64,000 nucleotides of DNA from Betaproteobacteria bacterium (GTDB lineage Bacteria; Pseudomonadota; Gammaproteobacteria; Burkholderiales; Eutrophovitaceae): positions 3,037,123 to 3,101,122 of the forward strand of contig CP070643.1 of assembly GCA_020354125.1 (NCBI GenBank), written 5' to 3'. Position numbers and translations under genes: made by a program. Below are positions 36,866 through 48,989 of the stretch, in pieces (positions within the stretch are counted from its first letter, which is position 1; each line of letters opens with the position of its first letter). The notes under the pieces were generated by a model. That model did no database searches. It saw only the letters and a program-made list of their open reading frames with translations, and was not told the origin of the DNA.

Positions 36866-37795
36866 ATGGAATTTTTCCGCATTCGCAAAGACATCCCTTT
36901 CATGCGCTATGCGCTGGTGTTCAACTTGATCTCGGTGGCGACATTCGTGATCGCAGTTGGTGCGCTGGCAATCAGGGGGCTCAATCTGGGTGTTGAATTC
37001 ACCGGTGGCACCGTGATGGAAGTCAACTATAGTGGCCCGGCAGATATTGGCGAGATCCGCGAGACCCTGGAACAGGTCGACCTGGACGACGCCGTCGTGC
37101 AGAGTTTTGGAAGCTCGCAGACCGTTTTGATCCGGCTTCCAACCAAAGAAGAGTTCAGTGGCGCTCAGTTATCAGAAACAGTGATCGCGGCGTTGCGCTC
37201 AAAAGACCCCGGTGTTGAATTGCGAAGGGTGGACTTTGTTGGCGCCCAGGTTGGCGAGGAGCTGGTAGAGAAGGGCGCGATGGCACTGCTGGTCGTGTCG
37301 ATCGGTATCGTGATTTACCTGGCACTGCGTTTCGAGTGGAAATTCGGCATCGCCGCAATCATTGCCAACTTGCACGACGTGGTCATCATTCTTGGCTTCT
37401 TTGCTTTGTTCCAATGGGAGTTCTCATTGCCGGTGCTGGCTGCGGTGCTTGCCGTGCTTGGTTATTCGGTCAACGAATCGGTGGTGGTGTTCGACCGGAT
37501 ACGGGAAAACTTTCGCAAGATGCGCAAGGCAACGGTGCGTGAAGTCATCAACAACGCGATCACAAGAACCATGTCGCGCACCATCATCACCCATGGAAGT
37601 ACCCAGTTGATGGTGCTGTCGATTTTGATCTTCGGCGGGGAGGCCTTGTTTTACTTTGCGTTGGCGTTGACGATCGGAATCTTGTTCGGCATCTATTCGT
37701 CAATATTCGTTGCCAGCCCACTGGTTCTGTGGCTCGGTGTGACGCGCGAAGATTTGTTACGGCCGGAGAAGAAATCAGAAGAAGCCGTGGTTTAG
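36866..37795 (+). CDS. secF: Protein translocase subunit SecF
   Basis: The 309-residue partner of SecD has six transmembrane helices. The signature LNLGVEFTGGTVMEVNYSG follows the first, and the later helices include LGYSVNESVVVFDRIRENFRK and TRTMSRTIITHGSTQLMVLS. It begins 35 bases after secD. A BOX-like repeat starts within 15 bases of its stop codon. Confidence 0.97.
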   Translation: MEFFRIRKDIPFMRYALVFNLISVATFVIAVGALAIRGLNLGVEFTGGTVMEVNYSGPADIGEIRETLEQVDLDDAVVQSFGSSQTVLIRLPTKEEFSGAQLSETVIAALRSKDPGVELRRVDFVGAQVGEELVEKGAMALLVVSIGIVIYLALRFEWKFGIAAIIANLHDVVIILGFFALFQWEFSLPVLAAVLAVLGYSVNESVVVFDRIRENFRKMRKATVREVINNAITRTMSRTIITHGSTQLMVLSILIFGGEALFYFALALTIGILFGIYSSIFVASPLVLWLGVTREDLLRPEKKSEEAVV

Positions 37796-37803
37796 AGAAG
37801 CTA

Positions 37804-38128
37804 CGAGATAGGTTCTTTATCCGATTACGGCGTCACGTGCTCGCTTACTTCTCGTTCTTTCAGTCGAATATGTGGCTCCGACGTAACATTCGCGCAGCGA
37901 ATGTGAGTCTACGCCGAAACTCGCGAACCGGGTTTTGGCTCCGACATAACATGGGCTACGCCCATGTGGGTCTCCACCCAAACTCGCGAACCGGGTTTTG
38001 GCTCCGACATAACATGGGCTACGCCCATGTGAGTCTCCACCCAAACTCGCGAACCGGGTTTTCTCGGCGTGCGCACGTTTCTATCAATACAGGCGGCTCC
38101 TTGTACTCGGACCACTCGCTACGCTTTT
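37804..38128 (+). repeat. BOX-like intergenic repeat, copy C (three hairpin units)
   Basis: After AGATAGGTTCT, the outermost end of the MITE-like element, comes the 5' module (CGTCACGTGCTCGCTTACTTC). Three units follow at a 63-bp period. Their hairpins are ACATTCGC-GCA-GCGAATGT (37886-37904), ACATGGGC-TAC-GCCCATGT (37949-37967) and the same again (38012-38030). Each is followed by GTCT(C/A)..C..AAACTCGCGAACCGGGTTTT. The 3' module GGCTCCTTGTACTCGGACC... ends at 38128. The whole gene-free stretch 37796-38153 is this element. Confidence 0.9.
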
Positions 38129-38153
38129 CTCAAGAAGCCGCAATGGAGTTCGG

Positions 38154-38807
38154 GTGGAATTAGTCTCTTGGCTGATTGATCTCGTCGTAAACCTGGACGA
38201 GCATCTGAGGATGCTGGTCCAGGAATACGGAGTCTGGGCTTACGCGATCCTTTTCCTGATCATCTTCCTCGAGACCGGCGTTGTCGTCACGCCGTTCCTG
38301 CCGGGCGACTCGCTGCTGTTCGTTGCCGGCACCATTGCCGCGATCGGCGAGCTGAATGTCCATCTGTTGTCAGTGCTGCTCATCATTGCCGCGATTCTCG
38401 GCGATTCAGTCAATTACGCCATTGGTCACTATCTCGGCCCGAAAGTGTTCCAATATGAGGATTCGCGTTTCTTCAAGCGCGCCTATCTCGAATATACCCA
38501 CGATTTCTTCGAGCGCCACGGTGGCAAGACCATTGTCATCGCCCGGTTCGTGCCGATCGTTCGAACCTATGCACCGTTTGTCGCCGGCATCGGTCGCCTA
38601 CAATATCGGCGTTTTCTGTTCTTCAACGTGTCGGGCGCGATACTGTGGGTCGTGTTGCTGGCCTACGCCGGATATTTCTTCGGTAATCTCCCGATCATCC
38701 GCGACAATCTCACGCTGGCCATCATGATCATCATTGTGCTTTCGCTCATGCCGGGCGTGATCGAGTATATACGTCACCGCCGACGCCCCATCTCCGCGGG
38801 GAGCTGA
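38154..38807 (+). CDS. DedA family membrane protein
   Basis: The 217-residue protein is a polytopic DedA/SNARE-associated family member, thought to act as a lipid (undecaprenyl phosphate or phospholipid) transporter or scramblase. Typical segments are [57 protein letters not shown] and [24 protein letters not shown] 38154 follows GGAG by five bases. The gene starts immediately after repeat copy C. Confidence 0.9.
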   Translation: MELVSWLIDLVVNLDEHLRMLVQEYGVWAYAILFLIIFLETGVVVTPFLPGDSLLFVAGTIAAIGELNVHLLSVLLIIAAILGDSVNYAIGHYLGPKVFQYEDSRFFKRAYLEYTHDFFERHGGKTIVIARFVPIVRTYAPFVAGIGRLQYRRFLFFNVSGAILWVVLLAYAGYFFGNLPIIRDNLTLAIMIIIVLSLMPGVIEYIRHRRRPISAGS

Positions 38808-38841
38808 AAAACTACTGCGCGTTCTTGATCCGGGCTTGCGC

Positions 38842-39699
38842 TCAGTTCAGTGCCGTGGCGAGCAGACGGCGATATTGGCTGGTCAGCCGGTGATCGCTGC
38901 CGAGCAACTCGAATAAGGCAAGCATGGTCTTGCGCCCCACGTCGTCGCCAAACTCGCGATCGCTACGGACAATTTCCAGCAGCTGCTGCAAAGCGGGTTC
39001 AAACTGCTTTTCGTTGGCGTAGTGTTTCGCCAGCGCCAATCGCGCGGCTAGGTCTTGCGGATCGCTCGACACCTGCGCCTCGAGCTGCTCAATGTCTGCG
39101 GCAGTCTCTTGGCCATCGGCAAATGTCAGTTCAGCTTTCAGGTGTTCCGCGCGTGACTCCATGGCGGTGAGAGGTTGGAGCTCGTCGAGTAGCGTTGCTG
39201 CTTCGGGTGCCCGCCCGAGCTTTAATAGTACCTCCGCGCGGTCCATGCGGATGGTGTCGTTGTCCGGCTCCAATAACTGCGCATTGTCGAGGCCGGTAAG
39301 CGCCTGCTCGGCATTGCCCGACTCGTAGGCCTTCATTGCTGCCTGTCGCTGCTTTTCTGCCTCGCTTGGCAGTACCCGCTCAAGGAATTGCCGGACCGCG
39401 CCTTCGGGCATGGCGCCGGTGAACTCATCAACTATTTGCCCGCCGTAAAAAGCCTTGACGTTCGGAATACCGCGCACTCCGAGAGCGCCGGCCAGTGCCT
39501 GATTTTCGTCCGAGTTGATCTTGGCGAGCAGAAACTGTCCGCCGTATTCGTCGGCGAGTTTTTCGAGGATCGGCGTCAAGCTGCGGCAGGGGCCGCACCA
39601 CGGAGCCCAGAAATCAACCAGCACCGGACGCTTCCGTGATTCCTCGACGACGTTAATCTGAAACTCGCTTTCAGCAACCTCGGTCACGTTTGCGGCCAT
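38842..39699 (-). CDS. Thioredoxin-TPR chaperone (CnoX/YbbN-like)
   Basis: The 285-residue protein joins an N-terminal thioredoxin domain (VLVDFWAPWCGPCRSLTP, GIPNVKAFYGG) to a C-terminal TPR-like helical domain (residues about 120-285). This is the CnoX/YbbN architecture, a holdase that protects proteins from oxidation and feeds DnaK/GroEL. Unlike E. coli CnoX it keeps a full CGPC active site, so it may also have redox activity. Confidence 0.9.
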   Translation of the reverse strand: MAANVTEVAESEFQINVVEESRKRPVLVDFWAPWCGPCRSLTPILEKLADEYGGQFLLAKINSDENQALAGALGVRGIPNVKAFYGGQIVDEFTGAMPEGAVRQFLERVLPSEAEKQRQAAMKAYESGNAEQALTGLDNAQLLEPDNDTIRMDRAEVLLKLGRAPEAATLLDELQPLTAMESRAEHLKAELTFADGQETAADIEQLEAQVSSDPQDLAARLALAKHYANEKQFEPALQQLLEIVRSDREFGDDVGRKTMLALFELLGSDHRLTSQYRRLLATALN

Positions 39700-39791
39700 T
39701 ACACTGCTCCTGAACTCTGATGCTGTTCATGTTTGGGCGCCGACGCCGGTTTCAAACGCTTGCGCGGCACGGATTGTCCGATTGCGCTGCG

Positions 39792-41231
<1,440 letters not shown>

Positions 41232-41351
41232 TCAGGAACTCGCTGTTTTTAGGTTGCAATTTTAGCATGCGCGTCATTGCCGTCTGATCACTGAGCGGCT
41301 TGTGCAGTGCTGTTGGTTGAGGCGCTAGTGGATGGGTGGGGGCGGGCTTGT

Positions 41352-42476
41352 TTAGGTTGTTGCTTGCTGCGCGGCCAAAGCGGAAAGCGGGCTGTCCTCC
41401 AGCGCGACGGCGCGTTCGATGATCCCGCCACCGAGGCATACCCGTGATTCGTACACCACCACCGATTGTCCCGGCGTCACCGCCCATTGCGGCTCGGCAA
41501 AACGTACTTCGCAGTTCCGCTCGTCTACTGATTCGACTTCGCATGGGGCGTCCTTTTGGCGATAACGGGTCTTGGCGCCATACACCCAGTGCGTATGCGG
41601 CGAGTTACCACTAACCCAGCTCAGATCCGTCGCCACCAGCGCATCCGACAAAAGCGCCGGGTGATCATGTCCCTGTACAACTGTCAGTCGATTCGAACCG
41701 ACGTCCTTGCCCGCCACGTACCAGGGTTCGCCCTCACCGCCGATTCCGAGACCATGTCGCTGGCCGACGGTGTAGTACATCAACCCGGAATGCTGTCCGA
41801 GTTCTTCCCCATCGAGTGAGACGATTTCGCCGGGGCGGTCGGGCAGATAGCGGCTGAGAAACTCACGAAACGGCCGCTCTCCGATGAAGCAGATGCCGGT
41901 CGAGTCTTTCTTGTCGAAGTTTGGCAGACCGATTTTTCTGGCCAGCTCTCGGACATCACGCTTGTACAGTTGTCCGAGTGGAAAGCGCGTCCTGGAAAGC
42001 TGCTCCTGGTTCAGGCGATACAGAAAGTAACTTTGATCCTTGGTGCCGTCCTCTGCTTTCAGCAACTCGAAACGGCCATCCGATTCTCGCACCTGTGCAT
42101 AGTGGCCAGTGGCAATGGTCTCGGCGCCCAGCTCGATCGCATGGTCGAGAAATGCGCGGAACTTGATCTCAGCGTTGCACAGTACGTCCGGGTTGGGTGT
42201 GCGGCCGGCCTGGTATTCCGCGAGAAAGTTGCTGAATACACGGTCCTTGTACTCGGCAGAGAAATTCACCGTCTCGATATCGATGCCGATGATGTCGGCG
42301 ACCGAAACCGCGTCGATCAGGTCCTGACGCGAATTGCAGTACTCGTCATCATCATCGTCTTCCCAGTTCTTCATGAAAAGACCGATGACTTGGAAGCCTT
42401 GCTCTTTCAACAACCAGGCAGCAACCGATGAATCTACGCCACCGGACAGTCCGATAATGACTTTTTGTTTGGCCAT
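41352..42476 (-). CDS. mnmA: tRNA 2-thiouridylase
   Basis: The 374-residue enzyme thiolates U34 of Lys, Glu and Gln tRNAs. The ATP-pyrophosphatase loop [19 protein letters not shown], the first catalytic Cys in [12 protein letters not shown], and the second in [14 protein letters not shown] are present, with [14 protein letters not shown] further on. It lies between nudJ and purB, the E. coli order. Confidence 0.96.
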   Translation of the reverse strand: MAKQKVIIGLSGGVDSSVAAWLLKEQGFQVIGLFMKNWEDDDDDEYCNSRQDLIDAVSVADIIGIDIETVNFSAEYKDRVFSNFLAEYQAGRTPNPDVLCNAEIKFRAFLDHAIELGAETIATGHYAQVRESDGRFELLKAEDGTKDQSYFLYRLNQEQLSRTRFPLGQLYKRDVRELARKIGLPNFDKKDSTGICFIGERPFREFLSRYLPDRPGEIVSLDGEELGQHSGLMYYTVGQRHGLGIGGEGEPWYVAGKDVGSNRLTVVQGHDHPALLSDALVATDLSWVSGNSPHTHWVYGAKTRYRQKDAPCEVESVDERNCEVRFAEPQWAVTPGQSVVVYESRVCLGGGIIERAVALEDSPLSALAAQQATT

Positions 42477-42507
42477 CGATAGTGATCAACAATTAACACT
42501 GAACGCC

Positions 42508-43005
42508 TTAGAGTACGCTGCCATTAGCAGTGTTCCCGGATTGAGCGGAAAGGTTTTGTTCTCCGCAATCAACCAGAGCATCAATGGCGTAGCGTTTTCC
42601 GGAAAGATAATCCTCCATGCAACGAACCACCAGCGGACTGCGGTGGCGGGCAACACTGCCAAGCACTTCTTCCCGGCTCATCCACAACGCTTGAACAATG
42701 CCCTCATCGAGTAACCTATCCGGATGATGCCGTCCAAGACGTCCGCTAAACGTGAATCGCAAATATGTCAGGTCGCTGCCCGGCTTGGTCCAGCGATATA
42801 TACCGGTGACCTGTTCAGGCAGGAAATCGTAGGCGGTCTCCTCGAGCACCTCGCGCTGAACTGCGGCGACGATAGTCTCATCCGCCTCCAGATGGCCGGC
42901 AGGCTGATTCAGTTGCAACCCGTTACTGGTCTCTTCTTCAACCAGCAGGAATCGCCCGTCTCGTTCGACGACGGCCGCAACGGTCACGTTCGGTTTCCAC
43001 ACCAT
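42508..43005 (-). CDS. nudJ: Nudix hydrolase NudJ-like
   Basis: The 165-residue protein carries a clear Nudix box, GHLEADETIVAAVQREVLEE followed by TAYDF, that binds Mg and cleaves nucleoside diphosphate linkages. NudJ in E. coli is a HMP-PP/nucleotide phosphatase, also located next to mnmA, which supports the name. The C-terminus contains RLLDEGIVQALWMSREEV and is slightly longer than E. coli NudJ (153). Confidence 0.88.
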   Translation of the reverse strand: MVWKPNVTVAAVVERDGRFLLVEEETSNGLQLNQPAGHLEADETIVAAVQREVLEETAYDFLPEQVTGIYRWTKPGSDLTYLRFTFSGRLGRHHPDRLLDEGIVQALWMSREEVLGSVARHRSPLVVRCMEDYLSGKRYAIDALVDCGEQNLSAQSGNTANGSVL

Positions 43006-43138
43006 GAGCAGTGACCCCCCGCGTCGCTAGCCGCGGACCCGCCCGAGCCGGGTGCAGCTGGCTGGCGCGGAAGGCATCCCGCGCGTTGGATCCGGGCCTT
43101 TCATTGCGGCCGGGTTTGCGCCAGTCCTCATCGCGCCG

Positions 43139-44782
43139 TTATGCGGCTGCTGCGGCTCCCTCGTGCGAATGTGCTTCGTGCGACACCACGTAATCGTAAG
43201 CAGGCAGCGTTAGAAACTCGACAAACTCATCGGCGAGCGTCAGTTGCTCGAACATCTCTGCAGCTTTCTCGTACTTGCCGGCAGCGTACCCGGCGCCAAG
43301 CATTTCGCGCACCTTGGCAAGCTCTTCCGGAACCATTTGACTGAACATCTCCTTGGTGACCTTGCGGCCGTCATCGAGTACGCCGAGTGGACTGCGGATC
43401 CAGAGCCAGATCTGCGCACGCGAGATCTCGGCGGTGGCGGCGTCTTCCATTAGATTGAAGATTGGCACGCAGCCGGTACCGGCGAGCCAGGCGCCCATGT
43501 ACTGGATACCGATATTGATGTTCATGCGCAGCCCGTTCTCAGTGATCGGACCTTGTGGCTTGAAGTCGAGCAGATCCGCCGCGCTGACGTCGACGTCCGG
43601 TCGTTGTTTTGCGATCTGGTTTGGTGTTGTCATGACTGCGTCGAACGCTTGCTGTGCCACGGCAACCAGTCCCGGGTGAGCGACCCAGGTGCCGTCATGC
43701 CCATCGTTGGCTTCGCGCTCCTTGTCAGCGCGCACTTTGGCCAACGCGGCTTCATTGGCCTCCGGATCGTTCTTGATCGGAATCTGCGCAGCCATGCCGC
43801 CCATGGCAAATGCACCGCGCTTGTGGCAGGTCTTGATCAGCAGCAGCGAGTAGGCGCGCATGAATGGGCTGGTCATGGTGACCAGGTTGCGATCCGCCAG
43901 CATGAAGCCTTCCCGATTACGGAACTTCTTGATGCAGCTGAAAATGTAGTCCCAGCGGCCGCAGTTCAGCCCCGCCGAGTGTTCGCGCAGTTCGTAGAGA
44001 ATTTCATCCATTTCAAAGGCGGCCAGAATTGTCTCGATCAACACTGTCGCCTTGACGGTTCCTTGCGGTACGCCGAGTTCGTTCTGCGAGAACACGAACA
44101 CGTCGTTCCACAACCGCGCTTCCAGATGAGACTCCATTTTCGGCAGATAAAGATAAATGCCGGATTTGCGCGCGATACGCTCTTTGGCGTTGTGGAAGAA
44201 GTACAGGCCGAAATCGAATAGTGAGCCCGACATCGGCTGGCCGTCTAAAGTGACGTGCTTCTCGGTGAGATGCCAGCCACGCGGACGTACCAGCAGGGTC
44301 GCGATATTGTCACCAAGCGAGTATTGCTTGCCTTCGGGGCTGGTGAAGCTGATGGACTGGCGCACTGCATCGCGCATATTGATCTGGCCGGCGACCTGAT
44401 TGTCCCAGTTGGGCGTGTTCGAATCCTCGAAATCAGCCATGTACATCTTGGCACCCGAATTCAACGCGTTGATGACCATCTTGCGGTCGGTCGGGCCGGT
44501 GATTTCGGTGCGTCTGTCTTGCAGGTCGTCCGGAACCGATGCAACGGTCCAGTCGGCGTCTCGGATTGGCTTCGTCTCCGGCAGGAAGTCCGGCAGCTTC
44601 CCGGCGTCGAGTTCCTTCTGGCGCAGCGCGCGTCGTTCGATCAGTTCGACGCGGCGTGCGTCGAACTGCCGGTGCAGTTTGGCGAGGAACTCAAGCGCCT
44701 CAGGCGTAAGGATCTCTGCGTACTCAGGCTTGAACGTGCCGCTGATGTTCATACCTGCGGGTGGGGCAAATTGTTGAGTCAT
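43139..44782 (-). CDS. aceB: Malate synthase A
   Basis: The 547-residue enzyme condenses glyoxylate and acetyl-CoA in the glyoxylate shunt. The signature [20 protein letters not shown] and residues [27 protein letters not shown] and [14 protein letters not shown] mark the A isoform. GGAGGAG precedes the ATG at 44782; an upstream start at 44818 has no such site. aceA lies upstream on the same strand, but a 187-base gap with a hairpin and a palindrome separates them. Confidence 0.96.
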   Translation of the reverse strand: MTQQFAPPAGMNISGTFKPEYAEILTPEALEFLAKLHRQFDARRVELIERRALRQKELDAGKLPDFLPETKPIRDADWTVASVPDDLQDRRTEITGPTDRKMVINALNSGAKMYMADFEDSNTPNWDNQVAGQINMRDAVRQSISFTSPEGKQYSLGDNIATLLVRPRGWHLTEKHVTLDGQPMSGSLFDFGLYFFHNAKERIARKSGIYLYLPKMESHLEARLWNDVFVFSQNELGVPQGTVKATVLIETILAAFEMDEILYELREHSAGLNCGRWDYIFSCIKKFRNREGFMLADRNLVTMTSPFMRAYSLLLIKTCHKRGAFAMGGMAAQIPIKNDPEANEAALAKVRADKEREANDGHDGTWVAHPGLVAVAQQAFDAVMTTPNQIAKQRPDVDVSAADLLDFKPQGPITENGLRMNINIGIQYMGAWLAGTGCVPIFNLMEDAATAEISRAQIWLWIRSPLGVLDDGRKVTKEMFSQMVPEELAKVREMLGAGYAAGKYEKAAEMFEQLTLADEFVEFLTLPAYDYVVSHEAHSHEGAAAAA

Positions 44783-44837
44783 GTCTCCTCCAGCTGAATT
44801 ATTGGTCGAGGAACGCAACGTCAGGCGTCTTCCACAA

Positions 44838-44856
44838 TGTGAAAAGTCTTTTTACA
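44838..44856. promoter_or_regulatory. Operator-like inverted repeat upstream of aceB
   Basis: TGTGAAAAG-T-CTTTTTACA is an almost perfect palindrome (8 of 9 pairs) 56 bases upstream of the aceB start. It could bind a glyoxylate-shunt regulator. The site is not a recognised consensus, so this is inference. Confidence 0.4.
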
Positions 44857-44871
44857 CAATGACAGAAGTAT

Positions 44872-44914
44872 AACGCCGCAGCCGGGTCGAGACCCGATCC
44901 GCGGCGTTGTTTTG
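44872..44914. terminator. Hairpin between aceA and aceB
   Basis: An outer stem AACGCCGC / GCGGCGTT (44872-44908) encloses an inner stem CGGGTC / GACCCG. A short T-rich tail (GTTTTGG) is present only in the plus direction. It may weakly end aceA transcription or be bidirectional. Confidence 0.5.
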
Positions 44915-44969
44915 GAGCAGCAACAAAGTGGCGCGCACATCCGCGCCAGTCTTCATACTCCGGCGCTGC

Positions 44970-46247
<1,278 letters not shown>

Positions 46248-46818
46248 GGGTGTCCCTTCTCGTCTATCTCATCTGATGTTGTATTTTCATCGCACCCGCC
46301 TCGAACAAACACAGGTCAACAGCGAACTAGCCGCAGTTGCTGTTTCGGCACCAGTTTTTGCTACAAGGGGGCACTGCCCATGACTGCGTCGAAGCCAGAG
46401 GTCCGATCTGGCGTGCCGACAAGAAAACCGGAGATTGCGGCTTTCCATCCTGACTTGCTGCTGTCGGAGGTGTGGGTCGCAGCGAGTGCAGTCAAAAACC
46501 AATTTAGTGAAGGTGATAGTGCAACGCAACAATCAGAAACCCCGCAATACCATCTATATAAAACAGTGCGTTACAGATTTACAGCAAAGATTTTTCGTAT
46601 GATAAAAAAGAATTTCAAGATTTCATGCTGCGCGCCGTTGCTACACGGCGGCGATATCGGGCCAGCCGTACCCGATGGCTCGCCCAAGCGCAGGGGCCGG
46701 CGACCGCCGGTTTCACCGCAGCCATGTAGAATCGCGACTTTTCGACCGGTTGCGTCGCCGCTTGACGGGCCGGGACATTCCACTATCCAACGCAAACACA
46801 GCGACCGAGGCAATCAGC
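46248..46818. other. Divergent intergenic region between aceA and icd
   Basis: No convincing gene lies here, although a long open frame exists on the plus strand because it leads into icd. The stretch around 46520-46610 is A/T-rich (CCATCTATATAAAACAG, AAAAAAGAATTTCAAG) and is the likely promoter area. I see no clear operator palindrome. Confidence 0.5.
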
Positions 46819-48063
46819 ATGTACAAGCACATCAAACAGCCGGATAACGGCGAGAAGATCAGCGTCAATTCCGACTTCACCCTGAACGTTCCTGACAATC
46901 CCATCGTTCCCTATATCGAAGGTGATGGCATCGGGGTCGACATCTCGCCAGTGATGCTCAAGGTGGTCGATGCGGCGGTGAATGCAGCCTACGGGGGCAA
47001 GCGCAAGATCGTCTGGATGGAGATGTATGCGGGCGAGAAATCCTGCAATGTCTATGGCGAGAATGTCTGGCTACCGGACGAAACGCTCGAGGCCGCCAAG
47101 GAGTTCGTTGTATCGATCAAGGGACCGCTGACGACCCCGGTCGGTGGCGGCATCCGCTCGATCAACGTCGCGTTGCGCCAGCAGCTCGATTTGTATGTTT
47201 GCCTGCGGCCGGTCAGGTACTTCAAGGGCGTGCCCAGCCCCCTGAAACAACCGGAGAAAACCAATATGGTGATCTTCCGCGAGAACTCGGAAGACATCTA
47301 TGCCGGAATCGAGTGGCAGGCGGAAACGCCCGATGCGCGCAAGGTAATCGACTTCCTGACCGGGGAGATGGGCGTGAAGAAGATCCGCTTCCCCGAGACT
47401 TCCGGCATCGGCGTGAAGCCGGTTTCCAGGCAAGGCACCGAGCGTCTGGTGCGCAAGGCCATCCAGTACGCCATTGCCAACAAGCGCGATTCAGTCACGC
47501 TGGTGCACAAGGGCAATATCATGAAGTTCACCGAAGGTGCATTCCGCGACTGGGGCTATGACCTTGCAAAGCGGGAATTCGGTGGCGAACTGCTCGATGG
47601 CGGACCGTGGCTGAAATTGCCCAACGGCATTGTCATCAAGGATGTTATTGCTGACGCATTTTTACAACAAATTTTGCTGCGACCGGCCGAGTACGATGTC
47701 ATAGCGACGCTCAACCTGAACGGTGACTACATATCTGATGCGCTGGCGGCACAGGTCGGAGGCATCGGAATCGCGCCGGGAGCGAACATATCGGACTCGG
47801 TCGCGATGTTCGAGGCGACACACGGCACCGCTCCGAAATATGCCGGCAAGGACTACGTCAATCCAGGGTCGTTGATACTTTCAGCCGAAATGATGTTGCG
47901 TCACATGGGCTGGGTAGAGGCTGCCGACCTGGTAATCAAGTCAATGGAGGCGACCATTTCCGACCGCGTTGTAACCTACGACTTCGCCCGTCTCATGGAC
48001 AACGCCGAGCAGGTATCCTGTTCCGGCTTCGGTGCCGCCATGATTGACCGAATGGGCGGCTGA
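46819..48063 (+). CDS. icd: NADP-dependent isocitrate dehydrogenase
   Basis: The 414-residue TCA-cycle enzyme converts isocitrate to 2-oxoglutarate. The phosphorylatable Ser lies in [19 protein letters not shown], as in E. coli where AceK controls flux at this branch; aceK is not in the window. Other motifs are [50 protein letters not shown] and [17 protein letters not shown] 46819 was chosen because homology starts there. Confidence 0.96.
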   Translation: MYKHIKQPDNGEKISVNSDFTLNVPDNPIVPYIEGDGIGVDISPVMLKVVDAAVNAAYGGKRKIVWMEMYAGEKSCNVYGENVWLPDETLEAAKEFVVSIKGPLTTPVGGGIRSINVALRQQLDLYVCLRPVRYFKGVPSPLKQPEKTNMVIFRENSEDIYAGIEWQAETPDARKVIDFLTGEMGVKKIRFPETSGIGVKPVSRQGTERLVRKAIQYAIANKRDSVTLVHKGNIMKFTEGAFRDWGYDLAKREFGGELLDGGPWLKLPNGIVIKDVIADAFLQQILLRPAEYDVIATLNLNGDYISDALAAQVGGIGIAPGANISDSVAMFEATHGTAPKYAGKDYVNPGSLILSAEMMLRHMGWVEAADLVIKSMEATISDRVVTYDFARLMDNAEQVSCSGFGAAMIDRMGG

Positions 48064-48093
48064 TTCCAAAATAACCACTTGATATAAAAATAA

Positions 48094-48125
48094 AAAACCC
48101 GCGACCGAGTGTGGTCGCGGGTTTT
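48094..48125. terminator. Bidirectional terminator between icd and the cold-shock gene
   Basis: A 13-bp perfect stem AAAACCCGCGACC / GGTCGCGGGTTTT has T-rich tails, strongest on the minus strand (TTATTTTTAT). It serves the converging icd and csp genes. Confidence 0.9.
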
Positions 48126-48162
48126 CTGGAATTGGTTACAGCTGGCGGTTCTAACGACCTGC

Positions 48163-48369
48163 TCAGCTCGCCTCCTGAATGTTTGATGCCTGCTTGCCCT
48201 TCGGGCCTTGAGTGACGTCAAACGACACCTTTTGCCCTTCTTTCAGTGTCTTGAAGCCGTTCATTTGAATTGCTGAAAAATGTGCAAATAGATCCTCGCT
48301 GCCATCGTCGGGCGTAATAAAACCGTAACCCTTGGCATCGTTAAACCACTTGACCGTACCAGTTGCCAT
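48163..48369 (-). CDS. Cold-shock domain protein
   Basis: The 68-residue protein is a single CSD nucleic-acid-binding barrel. RNP1 is KGYGFITPD and RNP2 is LFAHFSAI; the start [15 protein letters not shown] is typical. GAGGGG precedes the ATG at 48369. It is close to clpS-clpA, like cspD in E. coli, which may indicate a stationary-phase role. A gene-free leader of about 270 bases lies between it and clpS. Confidence 0.93.
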   Translation of the reverse strand: MATGTVKWFNDAKGYGFITPDDGSEDLFAHFSAIQMNGFKTLKEGQKVSFDVTQGPKGKQASNIQEAS

Positions 48370-48648
48370 AACCCCTCATTCTCCGACTGAAAAAGCGGGT
48401 CGGATACCCGCCGACTTTGTTTGAGATTCAAGTCCGCAATATCGGCATAACCGGTACAACAGCTACCTTGAAGCCAAACACCCCCATGCTTTTTAGGCTA
48501 TTCCCCTGGTGAAGTCAAGCATCAGGCGAGAGTTGCAGGACGTTGACCGAATACGATTTTTGCTTAAATGAGCCTTAACCTGGGACAAACAATGTTTGCA
48601 CTTGTAATTTCTGGCGTTATAAGCAAAATTAGCTTTAGGATGTGTGGC

Positions 48649-48684
48649 GAGAACGGCGAGAACGGCGATAACGGCGATAATGGC
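48649..48684. repeat. Four 9-bp tandem repeats at the clpS start
   Basis: Units GAGAACGGC, GAGAACGGC, GATAACGGC and GATAATGGC run directly into the clpS start. The ATG at 48680 is created inside the last unit. Slippage here would keep the frame because the unit is nine bases. Confidence 0.9.
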
Positions 48685-48988
48685 GACAGGTACTCGCGGA
48701 GACTCGCTCCTTGAGGTCGAGAAGGCCAAGGTCAAGCCTCCTAGTCTGTATAAGGTTCTGCTCCTGAACGACGATTACACCCCCATGGACTTTGTCGTAT
48801 CGGTGTTGCAGAAGTTTTTTTCAATGGACCGCGAACAGGCGACCCAAATTATGCTCAAAGTACACAAGGAAGGCATGGGCGTTTGCGGTGTATTTCCACG
48901 AGACGTAGCTGCCACAAAAGTCGAGCAGGTGATTTCGTTTTCGCGACAACACCAGCATCCTCTGCAATGTGTGATGGAAGAGACCTAA
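48680..48988 (+). CDS. clpS: ClpA adaptor ClpS
   Basis: The protein (about 102 residues from ATG 48680) delivers N-end-rule substrates to ClpAP. The conserved core reads [20 protein letters not shown], with the substrate pocket residues DDYTPM and the helix [19 protein letters not shown]. The ATG lacks a good ribosome-binding site; a GTG at 48644 in the same frame, behind AGGA, would add twelve residues made by the 9-bp repeat. clpA begins one base after the stop. Confidence 0.92.
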   Translation: MATGTRGDSLLEVEKAKVKPPSLYKVLLLNDDYTPMDFVVSVLQKFFSMDREQATQIMLKVHKEGMGVCGVFPRDVAATKVEQVISFSRQHQHPLQCVMEET

Positions 48989-48989
48989 G

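Noticed and set aside
37886..38030. The 63-bp repeats as a CRISPR array
   Set aside because: The sequence between hairpins is constant rather than unique, and no cas gene is present.
46380..46818. An open plus-strand frame upstream of icd
   Set aside because: Composition is non-coding, there is no homology, and it overlaps the likely icd promoter.
48640..48714. A 24-codon leader peptide (ENG/DNG repeats) in another frame before clpS
   Set aside because: It is only the alternative reading of the 9-bp repeat; no good ribosome-binding site and no regulatory hairpin supports a leader.
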